Positions 54,721-64,000 of a stretch of 64,000 nt of DNA are shown one piece after another. The translations under genes were made by a program, and so were the position numbers. Numbering within the stretch: the stretch's first letter is position 1; the number at the start of each line of letters is the position of its first letter. Source of the DNA: Marinagarivorans algicola (lineage in GTDB: Bacteria; Pseudomonadota; Gammaproteobacteria; Pseudomonadales; Cellvibrionaceae); NCBI RefSeq assembly GCF_001292705.1, contig NZ_LGAK01000023.1, forward strand, positions 20,437 through 84,436, given 5' to 3'. The notes beneath the pieces were generated by a model. It saw only the letters and a program-made list of their open reading frames with translations, ran no database searches and had not been told where the DNA came from.

Positions 54721-57114
54721 CTAAAACTTAAAGGCTGCCTCAAGTGCTACGGTACGCGGGCGGTTGACAAAACTATAAAACGTATTCGTTTGGAAATTGC
54801 CACCAGATAACGGTGCGTTAGCGGAGTAAGTGAGTACGGCTTCATCGAGTAAGTTGCGTCCTAAAATCGCGGCATGCCAATTGTCGGCGCCAATTTGTAA
54901 GCGCAAGCTTATTAGGGTATGCGAGTCAATTTCGCCTTTCGGATCTAAGTTAACGTGGACTTGATAGCCATCAACAAACTGGGTGTCTAATACTGCAGCA
55001 AACTCAAGGTTTTGACCAACATCGCGACGATAATCAAACCCTAAGTTAAAGGTGTAATCGGGTGTGTAAACACCTGATTTTCCGGTGTAATCACACTCTT
55101 CAATGCCGACGTCGTTCTTAACGCCCACCTGATTAAAATAGCAGTTGCCATTTTTAAAATCTAAGTATTCAAAATCCAGTAAAGATAATCCATAACTGGC
55201 TGTCAGGTGGTTGCTAATAGCTACACGACCATCAAGCTCTAAGCCTTGTACGCGGGTTTCTTTTGCATTGCCTACGTTAAAGCCTACTGCACCATCGAAT
55301 TGACTAACTTGTAAATTATCATAATTGGTTAAAAAGAATGCGAGATTAATTTCGCCGCGGTTATCCCATATGCTACTTTTGTAACCGAGCTCGTAGGCAG
55401 TGGCTTTTTCTTCTTCAAATTCAAACGCTGTGGGCTTGTTTGAGCGAGGGTCAAAGCCACCGGCTTTAAAGCCTTTGGTATAGCTAAAATAAGTACTGCT
55501 ATCGTCGTTGATGTCCCACTGGGCAATTAATAGCGGGGTAAAGGCAGACTCACTTCTGTTACCGATTAAGTCATGACCTTGTGCATTGGGGTCGCGTAAT
55601 TTGAGCTGCTCGGTATCTGTTTTAAAGACCTGCGATTGAAAAATAAGTGCATTATTGTACGCGATAGCAGCCTCGGCATCTGAATAGGCATCGCCATTAA
55701 ATTTAACCGCATTTATTTCTTTGTCGCTCCTTTTACTTTCGTGTGTATAGCGGCCACCCACAATCACTCGAAAATCATCTTTAATATTCCACGTGGCCTG
55801 ACCAAATACGGCTTGTGTATTTGATGACTGGTTAAAGCTACGTGAGGCACCGCTATTGGCGAGTAAGGTGGCCGTGGGGATTTGAGGTGCGAGTAGTGGG
55901 ACCAGGAGTGATGTTTGAGGTATTTGAAGTATGTCGTAAAAATATTGATCATATGTTTGGAAAAATATACCCCCGAGCCATTCTACATCTTCACCTAGCG
56001 GTGATGCTATGCGAAACTCTTGGCTGAGCTGAGAGTAGTCTTCTTCTAAGCGTAAATCCAAAATAGGTGTAGGGGTGAAATCGCAATCACAGTTCTCAAT
56101 ATAGTCATATTTCACTGCACCTGTTAGCGATGTCAGCGTGTAACCTTCAACGTCCCAAGTCGCTTTGAGTGTATGAGAGGTGGAGCGGTTTTTACTGAAC
56201 TCGGGTGACCCTGTTTGACGAGTGTAATCTTGCTCGCCATCAAACCCTTCAGCATCAAGACTTTGAGCGCCAAAAGCATTTAAGATTTGAGAAAAAGTCA
56301 GGCCACCAAAGGGGGAGGCCGCTGGCGGAATAAGTGAGGGCTCATCAAGCGTCATTTCGATGGCGCGGCCATCGGTGTCAAAGGTGTTGCGCTCACCAAT
56401 ATAGTTGACGGTGAGGTCATCGCTAGCATCCCATTCAAGGCTTACGCGGCCAGAGGCAATATCTTGTTCAACTTCGTCAGTCCCTTTGTGGGTGTTTTTA
56501 AAGTACCCAGGGTCATCATACTTGCGCAAAGCAATACGCCCACGTAAAGACTCTGTTAATGGGCCAGAGACAATAGTTGTGAATTCGGTGGTGCCGTATT
56601 CAGCTTCGTAATTGGCGGTTAGTGAGCCGGTGAGGTCGTGAGTGGGCTTGGCTGTAATTAAATCGAGTGCGCCGGCGATACTGTTTTTACCAAATAGCGT
56701 ACTTTGTGGGCCACGCATAACCTCGACGCGATCCATATCAAACATTGGCGCTCTAAACAGCTGCGCTCGGCCACGAAAAATACCATCGGCATAGACCGCA
56801 ACAGATTGTTCAAACCCTTGGCTGTTATCTGAACCAATACCGCGGATGCGCATTTGGGTGCTAATACCGGTTTGGGTAAAATGAATATTTGGCACTAAAA
56901 CCGTTAAGTCAGCAAGGTTTTCTACACCTATCTCATCCAGTTTTTCACCGGTAACCGCGGCCACAGAGAGCGGGATATCTTGAAGGGATTGTTCTCGTTT
57001 TGTCGCTGTCACTAATACTTCTTCTAGCGCAGGCGGCGCTTGATTGGCTGTAGCGTTGCAGCTTAAAAGACTGCCGATAGCGAGCGCAAGCGTGCGAGAT
57101 TTACAGATAGGCAT
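54721..57114 (-). CDS. TonB-dependent outer-membrane receptor
   Basis: A 797-residue receptor. Signal peptide (1-23), TonB-box region LEEVLVTATKREQSLQDIP, plug domain with LVPNIHFTQTGISTQMRIRG and EVMRGPQSTLFGKNSIAGAL, then a beta-barrel ending in the Phe typical of outer-membrane proteins (ALEAAFKF). The plug and barrel style match the iron-complex/Sphingomonas-type (PF00593) receptors with many substrates. There is no neighbouring ABC transporter, FecI/FecR pair or polysaccharide enzyme, so the ligand is unknown. Confidence 0.95.
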   Translation of the reverse strand: MPICKSRTLALAIGSLLSCNATANQAPPALEEVLVTATKREQSLQDIPLSVAAVTGEKLDEIGVENLADLTVLVPNIHFTQTGISTQMRIRGIGSDNSQGFEQSVAVYADGIFRGRAQLFRAPMFDMDRVEVMRGPQSTLFGKNSIAGALDLITAKPTHDLTGSLTANYEAEYGTTEFTTIVSGPLTESLRGRIALRKYDDPGYFKNTHKGTDEVEQDIASGRVSLEWDASDDLTVNYIGERNTFDTDGRAIEMTLDEPSLIPPAASPFGGLTFSQILNAFGAQSLDAEGFDGEQDYTRQTGSPEFSKNRSTSHTLKATWDVEGYTLTSLTGAVKYDYIENCDCDFTPTPILDLRLEEDYSQLSQEFRIASPLGEDVEWLGGIFFQTYDQYFYDILQIPQTSLLVPLLAPQIPTATLLANSGASRSFNQSSNTQAVFGQATWNIKDDFRVIVGGRYTHESKRSDKEINAVKFNGDAYSDAEAAIAYNNALIFQSQVFKTDTEQLKLRDPNAQGHDLIGNRSESAFTPLLIAQWDINDDSSTYFSYTKGFKAGGFDPRSNKPTAFEFEEEKATAYELGYKSSIWDNRGEINLAFFLTNYDNLQVSQFDGAVGFNVGNAKETRVQGLELDGRVAISNHLTASYGLSLLDFEYLDFKNGNCYFNQVGVKNDVGIEECDYTGKSGVYTPDYTFNLGFDYRRDVGQNLEFAAVLDTQFVDGYQVHVNLDPKGEIDSHTLISLRLQIGADNWHAAILGRNLLDEAVLTYSANAPLSGGNFQTNTFYSFVNRPRTVALEAAFKF

Positions 57115-57670
57115 TAGGATCTCCTTGTGATGACTCAGTTATTGTAGCGAGTTTGCAAATTTGCATTGTGCAAAAATGTATCAGGTATCGATCACTGTGC
57201 ATAGCACTTTATGATTAACTTATGAGACTCAGTGCATTTAGGAGGTGTTTATAAGGCTCTCATTGATGCATTGTGATATAAAACGAATTAATTAATAAAA
57301 AGCGATTAATTTTAAGTCGATTATTATTTGGTAGTGCGGGCATTGAATGGCTTTTGGTATGTTGCTGTGTTTTTAAAAAATATCAATACCGTTGTAATGC
57401 GCTGGGTGTCCTTAGGTTATTTTGGTTGCCGTTATGATTTTTTTGATGCCATATTGAGTGTCGTGGTGCGGTATTTCGAAGGCTTGCTTAATGATTAGCA
57501 GGTTTATAGTGATGCTGCTTTATTCACATCAATATGGCACACAATGGCGCTATAAATAGAGGGCTCACTTTAAGGGCGCGTTTACTTAATAGATTTTATA
57601 TAGCTAGTTGTCTGGTTGTTTTTTGGGGCGCTGCAATAAACGCTTGAGCAAACGTAAGGGGCACGGTTTT
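57115..57670. other. Upstream region of the TonB receptor gene
   Basis: About 555 bases without a gene. The left part must contain the receptor promoter (leftward). No Fur-type palindrome or other repeat was recognised. The right end holds the 3' flank of yacG. Confidence 0.4.
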
Positions 57671-57868
57671 TCAGGGTGTGCCTTCGCTCCATAATTCAGC
57701 GTCTTCGTCGTTGTGGCTGCCGGCAATGCGACGACTTTCAGAGGCCCACTCTCCAAGATCGATTAATTGGCAGCGTTTAGAGCAAAAAGGCCGATTGGGG
57801 AATTGCTCGGTCATGAATACCGTTTTTTTGCAGTTTGGGCAAGGGATGGATAAGGTTTTTGTTGTCAT
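57671..57868 (-). CDS. yacG: DNA gyrase inhibitor YacG
   Basis: A 65-residue zinc protein, same size as E. coli YacG. The Cys4 site is CPNC at the start and [17 protein letters not shown] in the middle; the latter is nearly invariant in the family. It inhibits DNA gyrase by binding GyrB. It follows coaE, usual for this family. Confidence 0.95.
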   Translation of the reverse strand: MTTKTLSIPCPNCKKTVFMTEQFPNRPFCSKRCQLIDLGEWASESRRIAGSHNDEDAELWSEGTP

Positions 57869-57944
57869 AAGTATTTAGGCTTAATGCTGTGCATAGTGGT
57901 TGTGATGCAAGTTTGTGCTGTATGTATCGGTGTGAGCAAGCCAC

Positions 57945-58550
57945 CTATTTAAAGTGATGAAATAATTGATGATGTAGCGCATTGACCTGTGCTTGGGTAT
58001 TGATCAAAGAGCGGTTGTTATCAATGATAAAATCTGCTTTGGCGTTGCGTGTGTCGCGCCCGAATTGTGATGCCATGATACGCTGTATTTGTTCGGGGGT
58101 ATTACTATCGCGCAAGCTGGCTCTTTGTATTTGTGTTGTGGGTGTCACATCGATGGCAATACTAGCCTCGACGGCTATTTTTTTTTCGAACAGTAAGGGG
58201 CTAACTAGCAGAGCATAATGTGCATTGTGAGTGTGACGTGGTGCTGTGGTGAGGGCCTCATGAGTACGCTGCCTTATCAGTGGGTGGAGTAAAGTTTCTA
58301 GCCACGCCTTTTGAGACGGCTCCTTAAAAATAAGCTCACGCAGTAGCGGGCGGTTTAGCTCGCCGCTGGCTAACAGTATATTGGGGTGCTTAAAATGCTG
58401 GGCAATAAGGTCAAGCGCTGGCTCGCCTGGGGCAACAACCCAGCGTGCAACGTCGTCCATATCAACGCTATGGATACCTAGCTTAGTAAAAAGTTTAGCA
58501 ACGGTGCTTTTGCCGCTGCCAATACCGCCGGTTAGGCCAACAATGTGCAC
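57945..58550 (-). CDS. coaE: Dephospho-CoA kinase
   Basis: A 201-residue kinase for the last step of coenzyme A synthesis. Walker A GLTGGIGSGKSTVAKLF is at the start, DMDDVARWVV binds substrate, and the LID region has RASLRDSNTPEQIQRIMASQ. Length matches E. coli CoaE (206). It lies 13 bases after pilD on the same strand. Confidence 0.97.
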   Translation of the reverse strand: MHIVGLTGGIGSGKSTVAKLFTKLGIHSVDMDDVARWVVAPGEPALDLIAQHFKHPNILLASGELNRPLLRELIFKEPSQKAWLETLLHPLIRQRTHEALTTAPRHTHNAHYALLVSPLLFEKKIAVEASIAIDVTPTTQIQRASLRDSNTPEQIQRIMASQFGRDTRNAKADFIIDNNRSLINTQAQVNALHHQLFHHFK

Positions 58551-58563
58551 GATAAAGCGGCCC

Positions 58564-59451
58564 TTATCGCAGTCCAGATAACGTTAAATATTGGGTAATA
58601 ATGCTATCTCCCCAAAAAAACGCAATAGCGCCCGCTATGGCTAGATAGGGGCCAAAAGGAATGCGCCACTCTTTATTTTTACCTGCCAGTAACATGCCTG
58701 CAATACCAAAAGCAGCGCCGACAAAAGATGACAAAATAATAATAACCGGTAATTGCTGCCAGCCCATCCACGCGCCAAGTGCGGCGAGTAACTTAAAGTC
58801 GCCAAAGCCCATACCCTCTTTACCGGTAACAAGCTTAAATACCCAATAAACACTCCATAAACTCAGGTAGCCAGCCATAGCACCAATAACCGCACTATGA
58901 AGATCGGTAAATAAGCCATTTAAGTTGCACAGTAGGCCTAGCCACATAAGTGGTAGGGTCAAGTTGTCGGGTAGTAGTTGATGGTCAATATCAATCATAG
59001 TGAGCGCAATAAGGGCCCAAATTAAAATCAGCGCCATGGCCGTTTGTGCAGTAGCGCCTAGCTGCCACATGACAACAAAACTCGCCATTCCGGTAAAAAG
59101 CTCAACTAAGGGGTAACGCAGTGCAATTTTTTTACCACAGCTTGCACAGGCGCCTTTTAGTTTGAGGTAGCTAATAATCGGAATATTTTGCCAAGGTTTA
59201 ATTGCTGTGTTGCAGTGAGGGCAGCGGGAATTAGGCTTGGCTAAATTAAAGGTGCCCTCAGGTAGGTGTTGTGGAGGGTCTTGTGCCATGTCATCGCAGG
59301 CTTCTTTCCATTCTTTAAATAGCATGACTGGCACACGATAAATAACAACATTTAAAAAGCTGCCTACCATCAAGCCTAAAACACATACTACACCAAAGGT
59401 AAACCAAGGCGCACTTTGGTGTAGCGATATAAATTGTTCAATACTGATCAA
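58564..59451 (-). CDS. pilD: Type IV prepilin peptidase PilD
   Basis: A 295-residue membrane peptidase that cleaves and N-methylates prepilins. The zinc-binding four-Cys region is intact (RCPHCNTAIK and GACASCGKKI), and the catalytic Asp residues are in MIDIDHQLLPD and GFGDFKLLAALGAWMGWQ. Seven or eight helices. The start overlaps the pilC stop by four bases. Confidence 0.96.
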   Translation of the reverse strand: MISIEQFISLHQSAPWFTFGVVCVLGLMVGSFLNVVIYRVPVMLFKEWKEACDDMAQDPPQHLPEGTFNLAKPNSRCPHCNTAIKPWQNIPIISYLKLKGACASCGKKIALRYPLVELFTGMASFVVMWQLGATAQTAMALILIWALIALTMIDIDHQLLPDNLTLPLMWLGLLCNLNGLFTDLHSAVIGAMAGYLSLWSVYWVFKLVTGKEGMGFGDFKLLAALGAWMGWQQLPVIIILSSFVGAAFGIAGMLLAGKNKEWRIPFGPYLAIAGAIAFFWGDSIITQYLTLSGLR

Positions 59452-60662
59452 ACCACGTTACCCAGCTGGAAGATAGGTAGGTACATGGCAACAAGGAGGC
59501 CGCCTACAAGTACACCAAGAACAGACATAATCATCGGCTCAAGTAAGCTTGTGAGGTTGTCTACCATATTGTCTACCGACTCTTCATAGAAACCTGCTAC
59601 TTTATCGAGCATTTCATCTAGAGCACCAGACTCCTCACCAATAGCGGCCATTTGCAATAGCATCGAAGGGAATACATTCGAGTGGCGCAATGCAACATTT
59701 AACTGGGTACCGGTAGAGACCTCATCGCGTACTTTTAGCGTGGCGTCTTCGTAGATGCTGTTGCCTGTGGCGCCAGCCACCGAGGTGAGCGCATCAATTA
59801 AGGGAACACCTGCGGCAAAAGTAGTCGATAGCGTGCGGGCAAAGCGCGCAACAATTGCCTCGTAGACGATTTTGCCGACAATAGGTGCTTTTAAAACTAA
59901 GCGGTCTAGTAAATTGCGAAAATTTTTATTGCTTTGTTTAAGTTTGCCTAGTGCAAAAATAGTGACCCCTAAAACGCCTAAAAATTGTAGCCAATAAGCC
60001 TGAGCAATATTAGAGAGGCCCAATACAAACAATGTAAAGGCCGGTAGGTTGGCGCCAAAGCTGCTAAAGGTTTCGGCAAATTGCGGCACCACTTTAACAA
60101 GTAAAATACCGGTAACAATAACTGCAACCACCACTACGGCAATTGGGTAGGTGAGTGCTTTTTTGATTTTAGCTTTGAGTTGTTCGGTTTTTTCTTTGTA
60201 AATAGCAATGCGGTGTAGCATGGTTTCGAGCGCACCCGACTGCTCGCCAGACTCTACTAGGTTGCAAAAAAGCTCGTCAAAGTACTTGGGCTGTTTTCTG
60301 AGCGCCGCGGCAAAGCCGCCGCCAGCGGCGACATCTTCGCGGATATCACGGATCAGTTTAGCCAGTGAGGGGTTATCGACGCCGTCGGCTACAATGTCAA
60401 AGCTTTGCACCAAGGGTACGCCGGCTTTCATCATGGTGGCCATTTGGCGGGTAAAAATAGCAATATCTTGCGGTGTGATTTTTTTGCCGCCGCCAAATAA
60501 AGGTTTGGGTTTTTTGCGCACATTATTAGCGCGTATACCTTGCTTAAGAAGCTGGGCTTTGATGATGGCAGGGCTGCTACCGCTCATTTCGCCTTCTACT
60601 TTTTTACCTTTTTTATCTATGCCTTTGTAGGCATAAACTTGGTTGGTACTGGATGTGGCCAT
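59448..60662 (-). CDS. pilC: Type IV pilus inner-membrane platform protein PilC
   Basis: A 404-residue platform protein with two GspF domains, each with its conserved glycine-rich and Glu segments: IFTRQMATMMKAGVPLVQS and FARTLSTTFAAGVPLIDAL. Three helices (about 170-192, 215-235 and 378-400). It anchors the PilB motor and helps assemble the pilus. It is the second gene of pilB-pilC-pilD. Confidence 0.97.
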   Translation of the reverse strand: MATSSTNQVYAYKGIDKKGKKVEGEMSGSSPAIIKAQLLKQGIRANNVRKKPKPLFGGGKKITPQDIAIFTRQMATMMKAGVPLVQSFDIVADGVDNPSLAKLIRDIREDVAAGGGFAAALRKQPKYFDELFCNLVESGEQSGALETMLHRIAIYKEKTEQLKAKIKKALTYPIAVVVVAVIVTGILLVKVVPQFAETFSSFGANLPAFTLFVLGLSNIAQAYWLQFLGVLGVTIFALGKLKQSNKNFRNLLDRLVLKAPIVGKIVYEAIVARFARTLSTTFAAGVPLIDALTSVAGATGNSIYEDATLKVRDEVSTGTQLNVALRHSNVFPSMLLQMAAIGEESGALDEMLDKVAGFYEESVDNMVDNLTSLLEPMIMSVLGVLVGGLLVAMYLPIFQLGNVV

Positions 60663-60665
60663 AGG

Positions 60666-62375
60666 TTAATCCTTGGTAACACGGTTAGCTTCGGCGAGGC
60701 TGGTAAGCCCCTGGGCGGTCTTGCGAAGGGCTGATATACGTAAATCATTGAAGCCTTCGCGCTTGGCGGCATCGGCAATAGCTATCGAGTTGCCGCCCTC
60801 CATTATAATACGAGAAATCTCAGGCGTGATGCGAACAACTTCATAGACGCCAACACGACCTTTATAGCCATCGGTGCATTTGGGGCAGCCAATGGGTTTA
60901 TAAAGCTCAAATTCGGCGCGTGGTATGCCAATATCATCCATGCCTTCTTCTTTTAATATGGCATCGGGTATTTCATCGGGCTGTTTGCAATGTGGGCATA
61001 AGCGCCGCGCTAAACGCTGGGCGATAATGAGGCTCACCGTAGTGGCAACGTTAAATGTGGGGACGCCCATGTTTAATAAGCGCGTTAATGTTTCGGGTGC
61101 ACTGTTGGTATGGAGTGTACTCATTACCATATGGCCAGTTTGTGCCGCTTTGATTGCAATAGAGGCGGTATCTAGGTCGCGTATTTCGCCTACCATCACA
61201 ATATCGGGGTCTTGTCGTAAAAACGAGCGTAGGGCTTCAGCAAAGCCTAGACCTACTTTGTTATTCACATTAACTTGGTTAATACCTTCAAGGTTAATTT
61301 CTACAGGGTCTTCAGCGGTAGAAATATTCACCTCTTTGGTATTAAGGATATTAAGGCCGGTATATAGCGATACGGTTTTACCAGAGCCCGTAGGCCCTGT
61401 AACTAAAATCATACCTTGAGGTTGGTGCAGAGCATCTAAGTAGAGCTTTTTTTGATCATCCTCATAGCCCAGTGCATCAATGCCGAGTTTTGCGCTAGAG
61501 GGGTCGAGGATTCGCAGTACAACCTTTTCACCAAACAGTGTGGGCAGGGTATTAACACGAAAATCAATAGCACGGGTTTTAGATAACTTCATTTTGATGC
61601 GCCCATCTTGTGGTATACGGCGCTCAGAAATATCCATTTGCGACATCACCTTTAAGCGAGCCGATAATCTAGAGGATAAATTGATGGGTGGGCGTGCAAC
61701 CTCTTTAAGAATACCGTCAGTGCGGGTGCGCACCCGGTAAACCTTCTCATAGGGTTCAAAGTGAATATCAGAGGCGCCTACTTTAATAGCATCTAATAAT
61801 ATTTTATTCACAAAGCGTACGATGGGCGCCTCGTCAGCCTCTTGTGTCTCTTCGGGTTTGGTGCCTTCGGTGCCTTCTAAATCGAGGTTTTCTAGGGCGT
61901 CATCATCAAGCCCGCCAAGGCTATCAGAAAGATCTTCTTCGTTATCTTTTAGGTAGGTTTCTATAGCTGATGTTAGCTTGTCGGCTTCGACAACAATAGC
62001 TTCGGTACTAAGCCCTGTATTAAACTTTATTTCATCGAGGCCGTGTAAATTAGTCGGGTCGGCTACGGCTAAAAATAAACGATTACCCCGTTTAAAAATA
62101 GGCAGTGCAAAGTGTTTTGTAATTAATTTTTTATCGACTACATCTTTAACGGTTGGCGAGGGTGTTAACGCGCTTAAATTAAGCACTGGCGAGCCAAACT
62201 CATCAGCGGCGGCTAGTGCAATGGCCTCGCCGCTGGCGCCTACCTCTATTAAATGCAGGGGGAGCGATCGTTTAGATTCATGTGCGGCATCAGTTGCCTG
62301 TTGCGCAAGCTCACGGGTAATGAGCTCATCGCGGACTAATCGTTTGGCTAGGCCGCTAAGTGCGATAGAAGTCAT
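60666..62375 (-). CDS. pilB: Type IV pilus assembly ATPase PilB
   Basis: A 569-residue secretion-type ATPase that extends pili. N-terminal N1 domain (about 1-150), ATPase core with Walker A GPTGSGKT, Asp box and Walker B DPDIVMVGEIRD, and the C-terminal zinc tetracysteine (CPHC and CPKC). Length matches PilB (566 in Pseudomonas). It begins the pilBCD operon. Confidence 0.97.
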   Translation of the reverse strand: MTSIALSGLAKRLVRDELITRELAQQATDAAHESKRSLPLHLIEVGASGEAIALAAADEFGSPVLNLSALTPSPTVKDVVDKKLITKHFALPIFKRGNRLFLAVADPTNLHGLDEIKFNTGLSTEAIVVEADKLTSAIETYLKDNEEDLSDSLGGLDDDALENLDLEGTEGTKPEETQEADEAPIVRFVNKILLDAIKVGASDIHFEPYEKVYRVRTRTDGILKEVARPPINLSSRLSARLKVMSQMDISERRIPQDGRIKMKLSKTRAIDFRVNTLPTLFGEKVVLRILDPSSAKLGIDALGYEDDQKKLYLDALHQPQGMILVTGPTGSGKTVSLYTGLNILNTKEVNISTAEDPVEINLEGINQVNVNNKVGLGFAEALRSFLRQDPDIVMVGEIRDLDTASIAIKAAQTGHMVMSTLHTNSAPETLTRLLNMGVPTFNVATTVSLIIAQRLARRLCPHCKQPDEIPDAILKEEGMDDIGIPRAEFELYKPIGCPKCTDGYKGRVGVYEVVRITPEISRIIMEGGNSIAIADAAKREGFNDLRISALRKTAQGLTSLAEANRVTKD

Positions 62376-62799
62376 GCTGCTCTGTCTTTGTTTATTATGT
62401 TTTTGGGTGGCTTATAGCTTAGTTACCTTGCGCGGTGTTATCCAAGCCAGCACCCCTAAAAGTCAATAATCATACTTAATGGGTTTATTGTAGGCCATAA
62501 AAGCAGCCCTGCGTAGGCTGCAGGTAGTCTAAAACAGTCTAGTAGATAACAGCTTGAAAATAAATAAGTTATTTAGCATAGGCCCGTTGGCCGAGAAATA
62601 GATGGTAAGCCTGCTTGTTGTGTTTGCAACAGCAAGAAGGTACTCGGATATGAGGATTGTGCCTAGGCTTTGCGTGGCTTTAGGGGGCGCTCGTAGTGAG
62701 AGGTAGCAATCAGTGAATAAGTGGTATTGCGCCGCTTATTCACTGATTGCTATTTTGGTGTGCATTATTAAACGGCTTATTAAAGTGCTTATTAGCGGC
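62376..62799. other. Intergenic region between comEA and pilB
   Basis: About 425 bases without a gene. It should hold the pilB promoter. The left-facing hairpin of comEA (62704-62752) is listed separately. Near 62763-62803 three short GGCTTATTA-like units lie just before and over the comEA stop. Confidence 0.45.
62704..62752. terminator. Hairpin downstream of comEA
   Basis: A perfect 18-base inverted repeat (TAGCAATCAGTGAATAAG at 62704-62721 and its complement at 62735-62752) with a 13-base loop. No T-tract is seen, so its role as terminator is likely but unproven. Confidence 0.6.
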
Positions 62800-63165
62800 T
62801 TATAGTGTAATGCGATTTTTGTTTTTGTTTAGTGTGGCTTGGCCTATGCCTTTTATTTGGAGTAATTGCTCGGCCTCGGTAAAGCGACCGTTGGTTGTGC
62901 GCCAGCTTACAATGGCCTCTGCTTTGGCGGGCCCAATACCAACTAAGTGCTCAGCCATGGTGGCAGCATCGGCAGCATTAATACTGATACGAGTAAGGGC
63001 GGTTTGCTCTTGCTGAGTGGTTATGGGTGCTTGCGCTGCCACGGCTTGTTTGGTTATGGCGTGCTCTGTTGTTTTTGGTGCTAGGGGCTCGGCAAAGGCC
63101 AAGCCGCTTGCGCCGACAGTTATCAATAGGCTAATGGTGAATTTTTTGAGGGTAATGTTAAGCAT
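62800..63165 (-). CDS. comEA: ComEA-like helix-hairpin-helix DNA-binding protein
   Basis: A 121-residue exported protein. The signal peptide (about 1-25) is followed by a low-complexity stretch and a ComEA-type helix-hairpin-helix pair: ISINAADAATMAEHLVGIGP and LLQIKGIGQATL. ComEA proteins bind incoming DNA in the periplasm during transformation. It lies between the pilBCD operon and pilA, divergent from pilA. Confidence 0.9.
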   Translation of the reverse strand: MLNITLKKFTISLLITVGASGLAFAEPLAPKTTEHAITKQAVAAQAPITTQQEQTALTRISINAADAATMAEHLVGIGPAKAEAIVSWRTTNGRFTEAEQLLQIKGIGQATLNKNKNRITL

Positions 63166-63498
63166 CGCTGTTTCCTTGTTGTTGTTTTAAAAACTTACTT
63201 TAACAACATAGATGCTTTTGGGTGGTAGGTTATACCAACTATTAATAGTAAGAAGCCTAATTGATTGCCTTTTGTTGTAACAGTGAATATCGATGTGAAA
63301 TACAGGGCCCAAAGACAGTATTGGCGTGCTTAGCCTCCATTTTACGTCACTCCCCGCCCAAAACTGTCTGTTTGCTATGCGTGTCGCAGCGCCCTATTGC
63401 GCTACAGCTCAGTAAAATGGCCTAATTCAAAGTTGGCACGCAACTTGATAATACCTATATACCCTTACTCAAAAAAACACTATTTATAGGTGATTAAC
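63166..63498. other. Divergent region between comEA and pilA
   Basis: About 330 bases. It holds the sigma-54-type pilA promoter (63433-63448) and presumably the comEA promoter. A GCGCCCTATTGCGC segment at 63390-63403 could form a short hairpin. No RNA gene was seen. Confidence 0.5.
63433..63448 (+). promoter_or_regulatory. Sigma-54 promoter of pilA
   Basis: TTGGCACG-CAAC-TTGA matches the RpoN consensus TGGCACG-N4-TTGC except for the last base. It lies about 50 bases before the pilA start. pilA genes in Pseudomonas and relatives are sigma-54/PilR dependent, so PilSR control is likely, though pilSR is not in the window. Confidence 0.8.
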
Positions 63499-63948
63499 AT
63501 GAAAAAAGTACAACAAGGCTTTACATTGATTGAATTGATGATCGTAATTGCGATCATCGGTATTTTGGCGGCTGTGGCATTGCCTGCTTATCAGGATTAC
63601 ACCATTAGAGCTAAAGTGTCTGAGGCCGTTGGTTTTGGGGCGGCGGCTAAGACGTCAGTAACAGAGTGTTTGCTTTCAGAAGGTGGAGATACAACATCTT
63701 GTGATAGTAATGCCAAAGTTGGCCTAGATAATACTGCAACTAACATTAATTCAGCTATTGTTGAATCTGTTACCGTAGGAACAAGTGCTGTGATTACGAT
63801 TGCGTTACGTAATACAGGTAACTCGGACTTGGATAATGGAACTCTCTCATTCTCTCCTAATTATGGTAATAATGGCGTGGCTTGGACGTGTGAAATTTCT
63901 GCCGTTGCGCTCAATAAATTTGTACCAAGAGTCTGTCGCAAGAGCTAA
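63499..63948 (+). CDS. pilA: Type IV major pilin PilA
   Basis: A 149-residue type IVa pilin. The start at 63499 has AGGTGA upstream; an in-frame start nine bases earlier is weaker. The prepilin signal is MKKVQQG, cleaved before [20 protein letters not shown], with Glu5 and the hydrophobic assembly helix. The C-terminal Cys pair (WTCE to RVCRKS) forms the D-loop. It is followed by a strong terminator. Confidence 0.96.
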   Translation: MKKVQQGFTLIELMIVIAIIGILAAVALPAYQDYTIRAKVSEAVGFGAAAKTSVTECLLSEGGDTTSCDSNAKVGLDNTATNINSAIVESVTVGTSAVITIALRNTGNSDLDNGTLSFSPNYGNNGVAWTCEISAVALNKFVPRVCRKS

Positions 63949-63962
63949 TTCATGATTTTAAT

Positions 63963-63992
63963 AAAAAAACCGCTTATATGAGCGGTTTTTTT
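63963..63992 (+). terminator. Intrinsic terminator after pilA
   Basis: AAAAAAACCGCT (63963-63974) pairs with AGCGGTTTTTTT (63981-63992) around a six-base loop, ending in a T7 run about 15 bases after the stop codon. Confidence 0.93.
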
Positions 63993-64000
63993 ATGGGCCC

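Noticed and set aside
53939..57114. Functional link between the ThiF/MoeB-like enzyme and the TonB receptor
   Set aside because: The genes are convergent with a hairpin between them, and no shared pathway is evident.

Overview
The window looks like chromosomal DNA of a marine, polysaccharide-degrading gammaproteobacterium, probably of the Cellvibrionales (Saccharophagus/Teredinibacter-like). This is inferred from serine-rich linkers in secreted lipoproteins with malectin-like domains, a DUF1592/DUF1552 pair, and housekeeping blocks in gammaproteobacterial order (prs - tRNA-Gln - ispE - lolB - TPR lipoprotein divergent from hemA - prfA - prmC; pilBCD - coaE - yacG). No rRNA, CRISPR array, prophage or intact insertion sequence was seen.

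Layout. 1-9.8 kb: end of an M23 peptidase, an Hsp20 chaperone, a DUF3592 membrane protein, an RND efflux pair, a cold-shock protein and a membrane-bound AraC-type regulator. 10.6-15.4 kb: a secreted tri-haem DUF1592 lipoprotein with a malectin-like domain, a Tat-exported DUF1552 partner and a DUF2750 protein. 15.7-23.9 kb: msrA, then a signalling block (OmpR-type response regulator, LysM-FecR periplasmic protein, CHASE2 histidine kinase), followed by an OmpA-like protein whose upstream region carries six CAACTA repeats, and an MscS channel. 24.2-31.0 kb: a small orphan protein, a long AT-rich gene-free stretch, a thiamine-diphosphate enzyme/aldehyde dehydrogenase pair and a second poly-Ser/malectin lipoprotein. 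31.2-35.1 kb: cytochrome b561, two more MscS-family channels and a DUF432-like protein. 35.16-36.08 kb: a decayed TRAP transporter (dctQ and dctM remnants). 36.2-42.4 kb: a pstSCAB-phoU phosphate uptake locus with a Pho box before pstS and a terminator between pstS and pstC. 42.7-53.7 kb: translation, isoprenoid, lipoprotein and haem genes. 53.9-57.1 kb: a ThiF/MoeB-type E1 enzyme convergent with a TonB-dependent receptor. 57.7-64.0 kb: yacG, coaE, pilD, pilC, pilB, comEA and a sigma-54-type promoter driving pilA.

How it fits together. The phosphate genes form a regulon-like unit. The pil genes with comEA suggest type IV pili and DNA uptake. The kinase/LysM-FecR/regulator block looks like an envelope-sensing system, with the OmpA-like protein as a possible output. 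The least understood parts are that block, the DUF1592-malectin/DUF1552 pair, the decarboxylase-like/aldehyde dehydrogenase pair, and several short dispersed intergenic repeats that each occur at least twice here. All functional statements rest on motif recognition by eye; no database search was run.
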